From assembly GCA_018713005.1 (NCBI GenBank), contig DVFX01000097.1:1-6342 (forward strand): a DNA stretch of 6,342 bases. The letters are read 5' to 3'. Under the pieces are notes generated by a model. That model was not told the origin of the DNA and ran no database searches. It saw nothing but the letters and a program-made list of their open reading frames with translations. The stretch's first letter is position 1. Every line of letters begins with the position of its first letter. The position numbers and the translations under genes are program-made. The stretch comes from Scatomorpha gallistercoris (lineage in GTDB: Bacteria; Bacillota; Clostridia; Oscillospirales; Oscillospiraceae). Shown in pieces: positions 1 to 6,342 of this stretch.

Positions 1-603
1 GTCGGCCACGACGAATTCCGGCTCCATGACCATGGCGCGGGCCAGGCCGACTCGCTGCCTCTGTCCGCCGGAGAACTCATGCGGATAGCGGGTCAGGTGC
101 TCGGGCAGGAGGCCGACGGCCTCGATTATATTCTCTACCTTACGGACGCGGTCGGCCTCGTTCTTATACAGATGGAAGTTGTACAGGCCTTCGGATATGA
201 TGTAGTCCACCGTTGCGCGCTCGTTCAGCGAGGCCGCCGGATCCTGAAACACCATCTGTATGTTTCGTATGACCTCGCGGTCCAGGCTGCGCGGTATCTT
301 GCCGGAGATTCGCACGCCCTTGTAGAGTATTTCGCCTGCCGAACAGGTGTTGGCGCGGATAACGGCGCGGCCTATTGTGGTCTTGCCGGAGCCGGACTCA
401 CCCACGAGCGAAAAGGTCTCGCCCTTGTATACGTCAAAGCTAACGTCCTGCACTGCGCGGACGACATTCTCGCCCTTGCCGAAGTTTATATCGACGTGCT
501 TGAGCGAGAGCAGCACCTCCCTGCCCTCGTCGTCTATCGGGCCGTGCTCCGGAAGATGGTCGGCGCTGGCGTCCAGTACAGCTTCATTTTTCTCTTTTGC
601 CAT
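1..603 (-). CDS. oppF: Oligopeptide ABC transporter ATP-binding protein OppF (AmiF-like), C-terminus cut by window edge
   Basis: One of the two ATPase subunits that drive peptide import, on the cytoplasmic face of the membrane. The 201 visible residues begin at ATG 603-601, seven bases after a strong AGGAGGTG site. Walker A (GESGSGKTT) is at residues 68-76, the Q-loop glutamine (FQDP) at about 120, and the signature FSGGQRQR at 177-184. The frame runs off the left edge at the Walker B aspartate (FVVAD, residue 201), so the D-loop, H-loop and C-terminal oligopeptide-transporter extension are outside. The segment after the Q-loop, PAASLNERATVDYIISEGLY (122-141), matches what I recall of streptococcal AmiF, which places this in the Ami branch. 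About 20 polar residues precede the first strand of the ATPase fold, a modest N-terminal extension. It is the last visible gene of the operon, 13 bp after oppD. Family assignment is secure; the peptide substrate is not known. Confidence 0.95.
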   Translation of the reverse strand, partial: MAKEKNEAVLDASADHLPEHGPIDDEGREVLLSLKHVDINFGKGENVVRAVQDVSFDVYKGETFSLVGESGSGKTTIGRAVIRANTCSAGEILYKGVRISGKIPRSLDREVIRNIQMVFQDPAASLNERATVDYIISEGLYNFHLYKNEADRVRKVENIIEAVGLLPEHLTRYPHEFSGGQRQRVGLARAMVMEPEFVVAD

Positions 604-610
604 ACGTGAC

Positions 611-618
611 CACCTCCT
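611..618 (-). promoter_or_regulatory. Ribosome binding site of oppF, containing the oppD stop
   Basis: The minus strand reads AGGAGGTG, a near-perfect Shine-Dalgarno, seven bases before the oppF ATG. The oppD stop codon TAG (619-617) overlaps its first two bases, so a ribosome ending oppD stops on the oppF start signal. This supports the chosen oppF start and suggests translational coupling. Confidence 0.9.
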
Positions 619-2356
619 ATATGTTGAATACTTTCATCAGCGTGCCGTGGATGTCGCGGATTATCTCCGGCTTCTCCACCTTTGGGGCGCGCGGGTCGAG
701 CAGCCAGGTCTTGGCATAGTGCGTGTCCGTGACCTTGAACATAGGCGGCTCGCGCAATGTGTCCACCCTCAGGCAGTACGGGTTGCGCGGTGCGAAGGCG
801 TCGCCGACTATCTCGTTGTAGAGGCTCGGCGGCGTACCGGCTATGGAGTAGAGCTTCATACCCCTGTCCATGAGCTGCGGCAGAGACGAAAGCAGAGCCC
901 AGGTGTAGGGATGGCGCGGGTCGTAGTAGACCTCCTCCACTGTGCCGAGCTCGATTATCTGACCGGCGTAGAGCACCGCGACGCGGTCGGCCACGTTGGC
1001 CACAACGCCCAGGTCGTGCGTTATGAACACGATGGTGTAGCCGAACTCCTTCTGCAAGTCCTTGATGAGCTTGATTATCTGCGCCTGGATAGTGACGTCC
1101 AAGGCCGTGGTCGGCTCGTCGCAGATGAGTATCTTCGGCTGGCATGAGAGGGCGATGGCTATGACTATGCGCTGGCGCATGCCGCCGGAGTACTGGAAGG
1201 GGTAGTCGTCAAAGCGGTTCTCCGCGTTGGGTATGCCGACCTTTTTCATCAGGACGATGGCGCGCTTGCGCGCCTCTATTTCGGAGACGTTCTGGTGCTT
1301 CATTATGACCGAGGTTATCTGCTTTCCTATGGTCATAATAGGGTTCAGGCTGGTCATCGGGTCCTGGAATATGGTGGCTATCTTCTGTCCGCGTATCTTC
1401 GTCCAGTCCCTGACGCAGTCGGTGCGGGCGAGGTTGAGTACGAGCGAGCCGTGCAGCCTGCCGTTCTCCTCGTCTAAGTATTTCACGCGGAAAACCGCGT
1501 TTTCAAATATACCGTTGAGCTGCTCTTCGTCGGAGAAATCCACGCCTATGGTCATGGCCTCCTTGAACGCCCGGTAGAGCTTGTCCTCGAGCTTCCTTCT
1601 GCCCTTTATCGGGTACCTGCCCAGCGACAGGCATATCTCCTTGGCCAGCACCTTGTTGCGCTCCCGCTGCTTGTCCGTAATCTGGCCGGCACACTCGCTC
1701 TCGTACCTGGCCTTCAGGGAAGTCATGCGCTTTTCGTACTCGCTGTTGTACGCGGTGTCGGCCCTGGTTCTGGCCGTGTGCTCCTGCACCACGGCCTTGC
1801 GGCGGCGCTCCAGCTCCGTGAGCCTGGCGTCAAGCTCCGTTATACGGCGCGAGGCGTCCTTTATCTTGTCTTTCTCCTTGGAGCGGTCATAGGTCTGCTT
1901 TGCATTGTGAAGCTGGGTGCGCTGGAACACCAGCTCCCGGCGCTCCTTTTCAAACACTTCGGCGTCCTCCCGGCTCAGGGTGAGTCGCTCTTTCCTGTCC
2001 CTCTCCAATTCTCGCATCTCGAGATAGGTGGCGGCGCCAAGCTCAAGCTTCGAGTACTCGTCGAGCTTTGCCTGTGCCTTGGCTACGGCGCCGGCGCCCA
2101 CCGGAAATGAAACGTCGGTAATAGAGTCGTCGTTGAATATAACGTCGCCGCGATCTATAAAACCATTGTTGTCCAGCATACCGGAAAAGGTCTTGGTGAG
2201 CACGCTCTTGCCGCAGCCGCTCTCGCCGACAATGGCGATGGACTCATTCTCGTATATGTCAAGCGAAACGCCCCGTATAGCGGTGAGTACCCTGCCGCGC
2301 ACGCGGAACTTGACCCACAAATCCTTTACCGACAGCAATACTTTCTTGTCATCCAT
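617..2356 (-). CDS. oppD: Oligopeptide ABC transporter ATP-binding protein OppD (AmiE-like) with a large coiled-coil-like insertion
   Basis: ATPase subunit paired with OppF, 579 residues, against about 330-360 for usual OppD/AmiE. Walker A (GESGCGKS) is at residues 44-51, the Q-loop (FQDPMTSLNP) at 330-339, signature YSGGMRQR at 389-396, Walker B (ILICDE) at 409-414, D-loop TALD at 417-420 and H-loop histidine at 447, so all catalytic motifs are intact. Walker A and Q-loop are 281 residues apart instead of about 50. The extra roughly 230 residues (about 84-313) are rich in Glu, Lys, Arg and Gln and look largely helical. The C-terminal extension (about 470-579) has the HPYTWALL and AGTPPSL motifs of oligopeptide transporters, but the four usual iron-sulfur cysteine positions are Asp519, Asn525, Asp532 and Thr550. 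ATG 2356-2354 is chosen because the first ATPase strand (VLLSVKDLWVKF) follows directly. It starts 15 bp after oppC. The frame is open throughout, so the insertion is not a frameshift artefact. Confidence 0.95.
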   Translation of the reverse strand: MDDKKVLLSVKDLWVKFRVRGRVLTAIRGVSLDIYENESIAIVGESGCGKSVLTKTFSGMLDNNGFIDRGDVIFNDDSITDVSFPVGAGAVAKAQAKLDEYSKLELGAATYLEMRELERDRKERLTLSREDAEVFEKERRELVFQRTQLHNAKQTYDRSKEKDKIKDASRRITELDARLTELERRRKAVVQEHTARTRADTAYNSEYEKRMTSLKARYESECAGQITDKQRERNKVLAKEICLSLGRYPIKGRRKLEDKLYRAFKEAMTIGVDFSDEEQLNGIFENAVFRVKYLDEENGRLHGSLVLNLARTDCVRDWTKIRGQKIATIFQDPMTSLNPIMTIGKQITSVIMKHQNVSEIEARKRAIVLMKKVGIPNAENRFDDYPFQYSGGMRQRIVIAIALSCQPKILICDEPTTALDVTIQAQIIKLIKDLQKEFGYTIVFITHDLGVVANVADRVAVLYAGQIIELGTVEEVYYDPRHPYTWALLSSLPQLMDRGMKLYSIAGTPPSLYNEIVGDAFAPRNPYCLRVDTLREPPMFKVTDTHYAKTWLLDPRAPKVEKPEIIRDIHGTLMKVFNI

Positions 2357-2365
2357 GGTATCGCG

Positions 2366-2370
2366 CCCCC
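2366..2370 (-). promoter_or_regulatory. Weak ribosome binding site of oppD
   Basis: The minus strand reads GGGGG nine bases before the oppD ATG, able to pair with the CCUCC of 16S rRNA with one G-U wobble. It begins one base after the oppC stop TAA. It is clearly poorer than the sites of oppC and oppF, so oppD probably depends on ribosomes arriving from oppC. Confidence 0.5.
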
Positions 2371-2371
2371 G

Positions 2372-3358
2372 TTACATATGAGTTCTCGGGTCGGCGGCGT
2401 CGCCGAGGTTCTGGCCAATGAGGAACAGCACGACTGAGATAAACGCGCTGAGCATGACCGGGCACCAGAACTCCCAGCCCCAACCGGGCGTGACCATGGC
2501 GCTCTGGGAATTGTAAAGTATCTTGCCGAGCGTGGTGTCGGAGATACCCAGGCCGATGTAGCTGAGGAAGGCCTCGCTGGCGATATAGGCCGGAATCTGC
2601 TGCGCCATGATGGTCACGATGAAGCTTATCATGAAGGGCAGGATGTTCTTCACGGCTATACGCACGGTGGAGGAGCCCAGGCAGCGAGACGCGAGGTTGT
2701 ATTCCCTGTCCCTTATGATTATGACCTGCGTCCTGAGCGAATAGGCTATGCCTATCCAGCCCGTTACGCACATTGCAAACAGCAGCGTGCCGAAGCTCGG
2801 CGAGAATATCAGGACCCAGACGGAAATTATAAGCGTACCGGGTACGTTGCTGACGACGTTGCGGACCTCATTCATAAAGAGGTCTACCTTCTTGGAGAAG
2901 CCCCAGACGGCGCCGACCACTATACCTATCGTGAAGTTGATTATGGTGCAGAGGAAGGCCAGGGACAGGCTTATCCTGGCGCCGTACCACATGGAGTCGA
3001 AGGTGGACTGGCCGGAGGCGCCGGTGCCGAATATCCAGCGTATAGAGAAGCCGAACTTGTCGATGGCCTCGAGCGGCGAGAGGTGCTTGGCCGCAGAGTC
3101 CATTATGTTGCCATAGCGGTCGTAGCCCATCACTGCCGGATACACATATGTGAACAATATGATGATAGCAAACAGCACGAGGATGATTATGTTCGTCTTT
3201 TTGCGGAAGAACACCCTGAACACGCTGTGCCAGTAGGAGTAGCGCGGAGCCGTTATCTTCTCAACTGCGGCGGCATCCTGCGGCACCCGCTCGAAAAGCT
3301 CCTCATCGCTAAAGCCGGTGTCATCAAGGCGTATGTATTCTTCTGTTGCAACAGCCAT
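2372..3358 (-). CDS. oppC: Oligopeptide ABC transporter permease OppC (AmiD-like)
   Basis: Short membrane subunit of the peptide channel, 328 residues, a normal length for OppC/AmiD. A charged cytoplasmic N-terminus of about 55 residues leads to the first membrane segment (about 56-75, IIILVLFAIIILF). An extracytoplasmic loop follows, with the family motif GTGASGQSTFDSMWYGARIS at 111-130. Further membrane segments lie at about 131-152, 173-187, 190-206, 240-256 and 298-316. The EAA-type coupling loop that docks on the ATPase is at about 217-241 (ASRCLGSS, then KNILPFM), followed by the conserved SEAFLSYIGLG at 261-271. The C-terminus NLGDAADPR is typical. ATG 3358-3356 is preceded at six bases by GAGGTGA. 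The gene starts 6 bp after the oppB stop and ends 15 bp before oppD. Nothing is missing or broken. Channel partner is OppB. Confidence 0.96.
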   Translation of the reverse strand: MAVATEEYIRLDDTGFSDEELFERVPQDAAAVEKITAPRYSYWHSVFRVFFRKKTNIIILVLFAIIILFTYVYPAVMGYDRYGNIMDSAAKHLSPLEAIDKFGFSIRWIFGTGASGQSTFDSMWYGARISLSLAFLCTIINFTIGIVVGAVWGFSKKVDLFMNEVRNVVSNVPGTLIISVWVLIFSPSFGTLLFAMCVTGWIGIAYSLRTQVIIIRDREYNLASRCLGSSTVRIAVKNILPFMISFIVTIMAQQIPAYIASEAFLSYIGLGISDTTLGKILYNSQSAMVTPGWGWEFWCPVMLSAFISVVLFLIGQNLGDAADPRTHM

Positions 3359-3364
3359 CTTAAA

Positions 3365-3371
3365 TCACCTC
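3365..3371 (-). promoter_or_regulatory. Ribosome binding site of oppC, containing the oppB stop
   Basis: The minus strand reads GAGGTGA, six bases before the oppC ATG. The last three bases are the oppB stop codon TGA, so termination of oppB takes place on the oppC start signal. This supports both gene ends and points to coupled translation of the two permeases. Confidence 0.9.
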
Positions 3372-4936
3372 GCTTTGGATGTATAAGAGATACGCGGGTC
3401 CATGACCGCCATGAGTATGTCGCCCGCGATGGCGGATATGATAAACAGCACTCCGTAGAACAGGGCGACGCCCACGATGACCGCGTTGTCGTACGCTCCG
3501 ATAGCCTGTACCAGCAGTCCGCCGACGCCGGGAATGAGGTAGACCTGCTCCATGATTATCGCGCCGGAGAGCGCACCCGTTATTGCGCCCGGTATGCCGT
3601 GTACCACAGGTATTGCGGCGTTTTTAAATATGTGCTTGGTGAATATTTCCCTCTCGCTCAGGCCCTCACTGCGCGCGAACTTGACATAGTCGGAGTTCAT
3701 CTGGTCGACCATATATCGCCGCATCCAGCGCATCTCGCCCGCTATGGCGCTTATGGCCGAGGACGCTATCGGCATGATATACATCAGCCAGGTCGGATGG
3801 TCCAGCGAGAATGTGGTCGGCAGTCCCATCTTATTTCCCACGGCCTTCAGCATCAGCATGTATGCCAGGCCGGGCACAGCCATAATCAGCACGACGTAGG
3901 CGTTGCCCATGCTGTCTATCCATGTGTCTTTCTTCTTCGCCATCAGTATGCCGAGCGGCAGGCCGATGATGTAGGCCAGTGCTGAGGCGATTATACTAAC
4001 TATAAAGGAGTAGTACATGCGCGAGCCGCTGTCCTTGACAAGCGACACGTTTGTATAGTCGTCCGTGTAGAGGTCGGCGTACACCAGGTTCAAATCGCGC
4101 GAGCCCGCGAGGTATGTGGCCGAATGCAGGTCGTCGGCGCTCTCCTGCACCATGCCGCTGGGATAGTAGGTGGTGGAGCGGACGTAGTTGCCCTGGGGCT
4201 GCACCATCGTGTCAAAGGCGTCGACGCCCTTGTTTACGCTGTAGCTGGTGCCGAGGTGTATGGTCAGGAAGTTCTGATGTATATACGGAAAACGGTTGTC
4301 AAAGTAGAGCAGGTACTTGTGGTAAGTGCCGTTGCCCATGATGGCAGGCGAGAACTTCTCTCCGCCGTAGGCCGGGTCGTACAGGGTGAAGGTCAGTCCC
4401 CTGTCTGCGATGTCCTCTTCGACATAGTTTATGTTGTCAAATTCAAATATACCGGTGAAAAAGTTCAGCATGCGTATTAGTATGGGAGTATTCTGATACG
4501 CAAAAAGGCTGGCGTTGCCGCCGGTTGCAACGCGGTTCGGCGTGGCCATAACGGCGTCCAGGCGGACGACGGTATAACCCTGGGCCTCGTACTCCTCGGT
4601 AAAACGCTGGATATACTCAGCGGTCTTAGCGCTGTCCCTCTCTGCTGTGCGCCCAACAGTGGCGACCTCGGAGCGCTCCTCTTCGGTGATTTCCCCGCTG
4701 TTGACCAGAGAGTTGAGCCAGTCTGTATACGGAACGTAGTCCAAGTAGTCGTACTCTTCCCACTTCTGATACATGTAGAGGGTCTTTTGGTTGTTGCTGA
4801 GCTTGACGTACTGCTCATCCTCGGCGAAGATAAGCGTATCGTCCAGCCAGGAGAACACCATTATCATGATAAGCGCGATGGCTATGATGACCGAGATGCA
4901 GCCCCTGAAGAATCGTTTGAAAAAATACTTTACCAT
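3365..4936 (-). CDS. oppB: Oligopeptide ABC transporter permease OppB, long AmiC-like form
   Basis: Long membrane subunit of the peptide channel, 523 residues against about 300-340 for the usual OppB. One membrane segment (about 12-29) is followed by a large extracytoplasmic domain (about 30-306), then membrane segments at about 307-331, 345-365, 384-402, 444-463 and 485-511. The EAA-type coupling loop is at about 416-440 (ARSEGLSEREIF, then KHIFKNA), followed by the usual EQVYLIPGVGG at 463-473 and the terminal MDPRI at 512-516. The extracytoplasmic stretch HKYLLYFDNRFPYIHQNF (206-223) and the coupling loop closely resemble streptococcal AmiC as I recall it, a family of about 500 residues with the same added domain. 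So the length is a trait of the Ami branch, not a fusion error. ATG 4936-4934 follows AAGGAAG by seven bases and precedes a positive-inside first helix (KRFFRG). It lies 83 bp after oppA. Confidence 0.95.
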   Translation of the reverse strand: MVKYFFKRFFRGCISVIIAIALIMIMVFSWLDDTLIFAEDEQYVKLSNNQKTLYMYQKWEEYDYLDYVPYTDWLNSLVNSGEITEEERSEVATVGRTAERDSAKTAEYIQRFTEEYEAQGYTVVRLDAVMATPNRVATGGNASLFAYQNTPILIRMLNFFTGIFEFDNINYVEEDIADRGLTFTLYDPAYGGEKFSPAIMGNGTYHKYLLYFDNRFPYIHQNFLTIHLGTSYSVNKGVDAFDTMVQPQGNYVRSTTYYPSGMVQESADDLHSATYLAGSRDLNLVYADLYTDDYTNVSLVKDSGSRMYYSFIVSIIASALAYIIGLPLGILMAKKKDTWIDSMGNAYVVLIMAVPGLAYMLMLKAVGNKMGLPTTFSLDHPTWLMYIMPIASSAISAIAGEMRWMRRYMVDQMNSDYVKFARSEGLSEREIFTKHIFKNAAIPVVHGIPGAITGALSGAIIMEQVYLIPGVGGLLVQAIGAYDNAVIVGVALFYGVLFIISAIAGDILMAVMDPRISYTSKAR

Positions 4937-4943
4937 AAGCGCG

Positions 4944-4950
4944 CTTCCTT
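4944..4950 (-). promoter_or_regulatory. Ribosome binding site of oppB
   Basis: The minus strand reads AAGGAAG seven bases before the oppB ATG, a moderate Shine-Dalgarno. It lies only six bases after the foot of the oppA-oppB stem-loop, so the stem stays outside the pairing region but close enough to affect ribosome access. Confidence 0.75.
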
Positions 4951-4956
4951 TAATGG

Positions 4957-4990
4957 GGCGAGGCGGATGGCGTAAGCCATCCGCCTCGCC
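4957..4990 (-). promoter_or_regulatory. Perfect 15-bp stem-loop between oppA and oppB
   Basis: The minus strand reads GGCGAGGCGGATGGC, a four-base loop TTAC, then GCCATCCGCCTCGCC, an exact inverted repeat with a very GC-rich stem. It starts 29 bases after the oppA stop and ends 20 bases before the oppB ATG. No T-run follows on either strand (CCATTAAAGG on the minus strand), so it is not a standard intrinsic terminator. In binding-protein transporter operons, stem-loops here often protect the 3' end of the binding-protein message or reduce read-through, giving more binding protein than permease. That role is inferred from position. A partial terminator or a dispersed palindromic repeat are the alternatives. 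Confidence 0.85.
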
Positions 4991-5019
4991 TGGATTACTG
5001 TGTTAAAACCGGACGTTTA

Positions 5020-6342
5020 TTACCAGAGTCCCATCTTGCGGATGGCAAAGCCGTCGCCGTAGGGCAGCAGGCCGTCGAGGTAAGTCTCGGGGTCGCCGAA
5101 GTCGGCGCCTATGCCGCCCAGGCCGCCAAGGTCGTAGTTGTACTCGGCGCCGCTGTTGGTGTTGAACCAGGTGTTGAGGTCCTCGGTGGAGTCCTGGCAC
5201 TCGACAAGGGCAACCTCAACGAGCCCGTTGAGCGCATTCTCGATGCTGGTTTTGAGGACGACAGCCTGGTTGGAGGCTATCTCGTTGTAAGCGGAGTACG
5301 GGTAATCGAGGACGATGGGGTTATCCTCGCTGACCTCGTAGCCCATGGCTGCCAGCTCTTCGATGGCGAGCTGGAGCTCTGCCACGGCGTTTTCGACGTT
5401 GTACCAGCCGTCGAAGCCGTCGCTGGAGTGGCTCTCCTCGTCCCATACCTGGAAGGGATAGCCGTCGGCGTCGATCTGAGCCTGGACTATCTCGCCGTAG
5501 AAGGTGCCGGCCTCAAAGGTCTGGGAGGTGCCGTTGATGTCCACGGTCACGTCCTCCTCGAGGGTGACGAAGTTGCCGGGCACATAGCTGTTGCGCAGGC
5601 AGACGTACTTGAGATCCTCGCCGAGGTTCTGGGAGATGTAGCTCGCGCGGTCGATGGAGTAGGCCAGAGCCAGGCGGAAGTGCTGGTTCTGCAGCGCGGC
5701 GCGGCTGACCTCCTTCTGCTCGTCGGTCTTGGCGGAGGCGCAGGCGCCGTCGGCCACGTTGGCGTAGGTCTGGCGGTTCTCGTTGAACCACATCAGGAAT
5801 ATGTTGGTGACGTTGGGGGCAACGTGAGTGTACTTCTCAAAGCTGCCGTCCTTCTTGGCTATCTCCAGCTGAGCGGTGTCAAGCACCAGGGTGGTGCCGG
5901 TGCCGTTCATGAAGTCGTTGTACTCGCGGGTGACGTCGCTGCCGTCGTCGTAGATGAAGTTAACGGCCTTGATCCGAACGTTCTCGGCGTTCCAGTAGTT
6001 CTCATTGGCAACGTAGTTGATGGAGTTCTTGTCGGTGACGTTGGTGCAGAGGTAGGGACCGCAGTAGGCGATGTGATCCTGGTCGGTGCCGTACAGATAG
6101 GAGCTGGAGGCCATGGCGCTATCATACTCCGCAATGCCGAACACGCCGCCCTGGCTGAGGTAGTAGCTGCGGCTCATGGGTATGAAGCAGGTGGCCGCTA
6201 TCATGGTCATGAAGTACGGGCACTCCTCGGTGAGGGTGTATTGCAGCGTGTAATCGTCGACGGCCTTGATGCCGACGGTGGAGAAGTCGGTGGTCTCGCC
6301 GTAGAGGTAGGAGTCAAGCCCCTCGAGCACGCCGACAAGGTT
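5020..6342 (-). CDS. oppA: Oligopeptide-binding protein OppA (SBP_bac_5 family), N-terminus outside window, short C-terminus
   Basis: Extracellular peptide-binding component, probably a lipoprotein, although its signal peptide is beyond the right edge. The 440 visible residues begin mid-protein (NLVG, then VLEGLD); numbering is from that fragment. Family marks are the domain-III entry with CPYFMTMIAATCFIPM (41-56), CGPYLCTN (94-101), NYWNAENVRIKAVNFIYDDG (115-134), the NQHFRLALAYSIDR segment (219-232) and the late motif GADFGDPETYLDG (412-424). The protein ends 16 residues later at KMGLW, with tandem in-frame stops TAA TAA (5022-5017). E. coli OppA and streptococcal AmiA, as recalled, continue about 90-115 residues past that motif. 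The spacer to oppB is too short to hold the missing part in another frame. It is first among the visible genes and is followed by a strong stem-loop. Whether the short end is a normal trait of its clade or a real truncation cannot be settled here. Confidence 0.93.
   Translation of the reverse strand, partial: NLVGVLEGLDSYLYGETTDFSTVGIKAVDDYTLQYTLTEECPYFMTMIAATCFIPMSRSYYLSQGGVFGIAEYDSAMASSSYLYGTDQDHIAYCGPYLCTNVTDKNSINYVANENYWNAENVRIKAVNFIYDDGSDVTREYNDFMNGTGTTLVLDTAQLEIAKKDGSFEKYTHVAPNVTNIFLMWFNENRQTYANVADGACASAKTDEQKEVSRAALQNQHFRLALAYSIDRASYISQNLGEDLKYVCLRNSYVPGNFVTLEEDVTVDINGTSQTFEAGTFYGEIVQAQIDADGYPFQVWDEESHSSDGFDGWYNVENAVAELQLAIEELAAMGYEVSEDNPIVLDYPYSAYNEIASNQAVVLKTSIENALNGLVEVALVECQDSTEDLNTWFNTNSGAEYNYDLGGLGGIGADFGDPETYLDGLLPYGDGFAIRKMGLW

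Noticed and set aside
534..1145. Second minus-strand open frame of about 203 codons overlapping the end of oppD and the start of oppF
   Set aside because: It is out of frame with both genes and is extremely rich in Arg, Gly and Ala, as expected from a shifted reading of GC-rich coding sequence.
79..1147. Two overlapping plus-strand open frames (79-609 and 347-1147)
   Set aside because: Both are antisense to oppF and oppD, whose ATPase motifs are unmistakable. No ribosome binding site or recognisable protein feature supports them.
1418..2107. OppD insertion as an assembly error, frameshift or inserted mobile element
   Set aside because: The reading frame is continuous through it, there are no flanking inverted repeats or target duplications that I can see, and both ends merge smoothly into the ATPase fold.
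3083..3985. Long plus-strand open frame of about 300 codons across the oppC-oppB junction
   Set aside because: It lies opposite two well-recognised permease genes, crosses their junction, has a composition rich in His, Arg and Tyr typical of antisense reading, and resembles no family.
4957..4990. Intrinsic terminator ending an oppA-only transcript
   Set aside because: The stem is strong but no T-run follows on either strand, so a standard Rho-independent terminator is not supported. Kept as a stem-loop of uncertain role.
6328..6330. GTG as a start codon for oppA
   Set aside because: The frame stays open to the right edge (NLVG precedes it), and a peptide-binding protein of this family needs roughly 150-200 more N-terminal residues including a signal peptide.

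Overview
The window is one minus-strand operon for an oligopeptide ABC importer of the Opp/Ami type. In transcription order it runs from right to left: substrate-binding protein (oppA, N-terminus outside the window), long permease (oppB), short permease (oppC), first ATPase (oppD) and second ATPase (oppF, cut at the left edge inside Walker B). All five frames are closely packed, with gaps of 13 to 15 bp or less apart from the oppA-oppB spacer of 83 bp. No gene on the plus strand is credible, and I see no RNA gene, mobile element, CRISPR array or promoter. The operon promoter must lie beyond the right edge.

The organism is most likely a moderately GC-rich Firmicute of the class Clostridia. The evidence is strong AGGAGG-like ribosome binding sites, GC-rich sequence that still uses ATA isoleucine and AGG arginine codons freely, and proteins that resemble the streptococcal AmiACDEF set (as recalled, not searched) more than the enterobacterial Opp set. 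The oppB product has the roughly 275-residue extracytoplasmic domain of AmiC. The oppD product has the AmiE-like C-terminus without cluster cysteines. The oppF product has the AmiF-like segment after the Q-loop.

The parts work together as follows. OppA is expected to be tethered outside the cell and capture peptides. OppB and OppC form the membrane channel. OppD and OppF form the ATPase pair on the cytoplasmic face. A perfect 15-bp stem-loop sits between oppA and oppB, where binding protein and membrane components are often made in different amounts. Stop codons of oppB and oppD are embedded in the ribosome binding sites of the next genes, which suggests translational coupling.

The operon itself is ordinary. 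The most unusual features are a charged, coiled-coil-like insertion of about 230 residues in OppD between Walker A and the Q-loop, and an OppA that stops about 90 to 115 residues before the usual end of its family. Neither amounts to a new system, but the OppD insertion is the strongest candidate for something undescribed.
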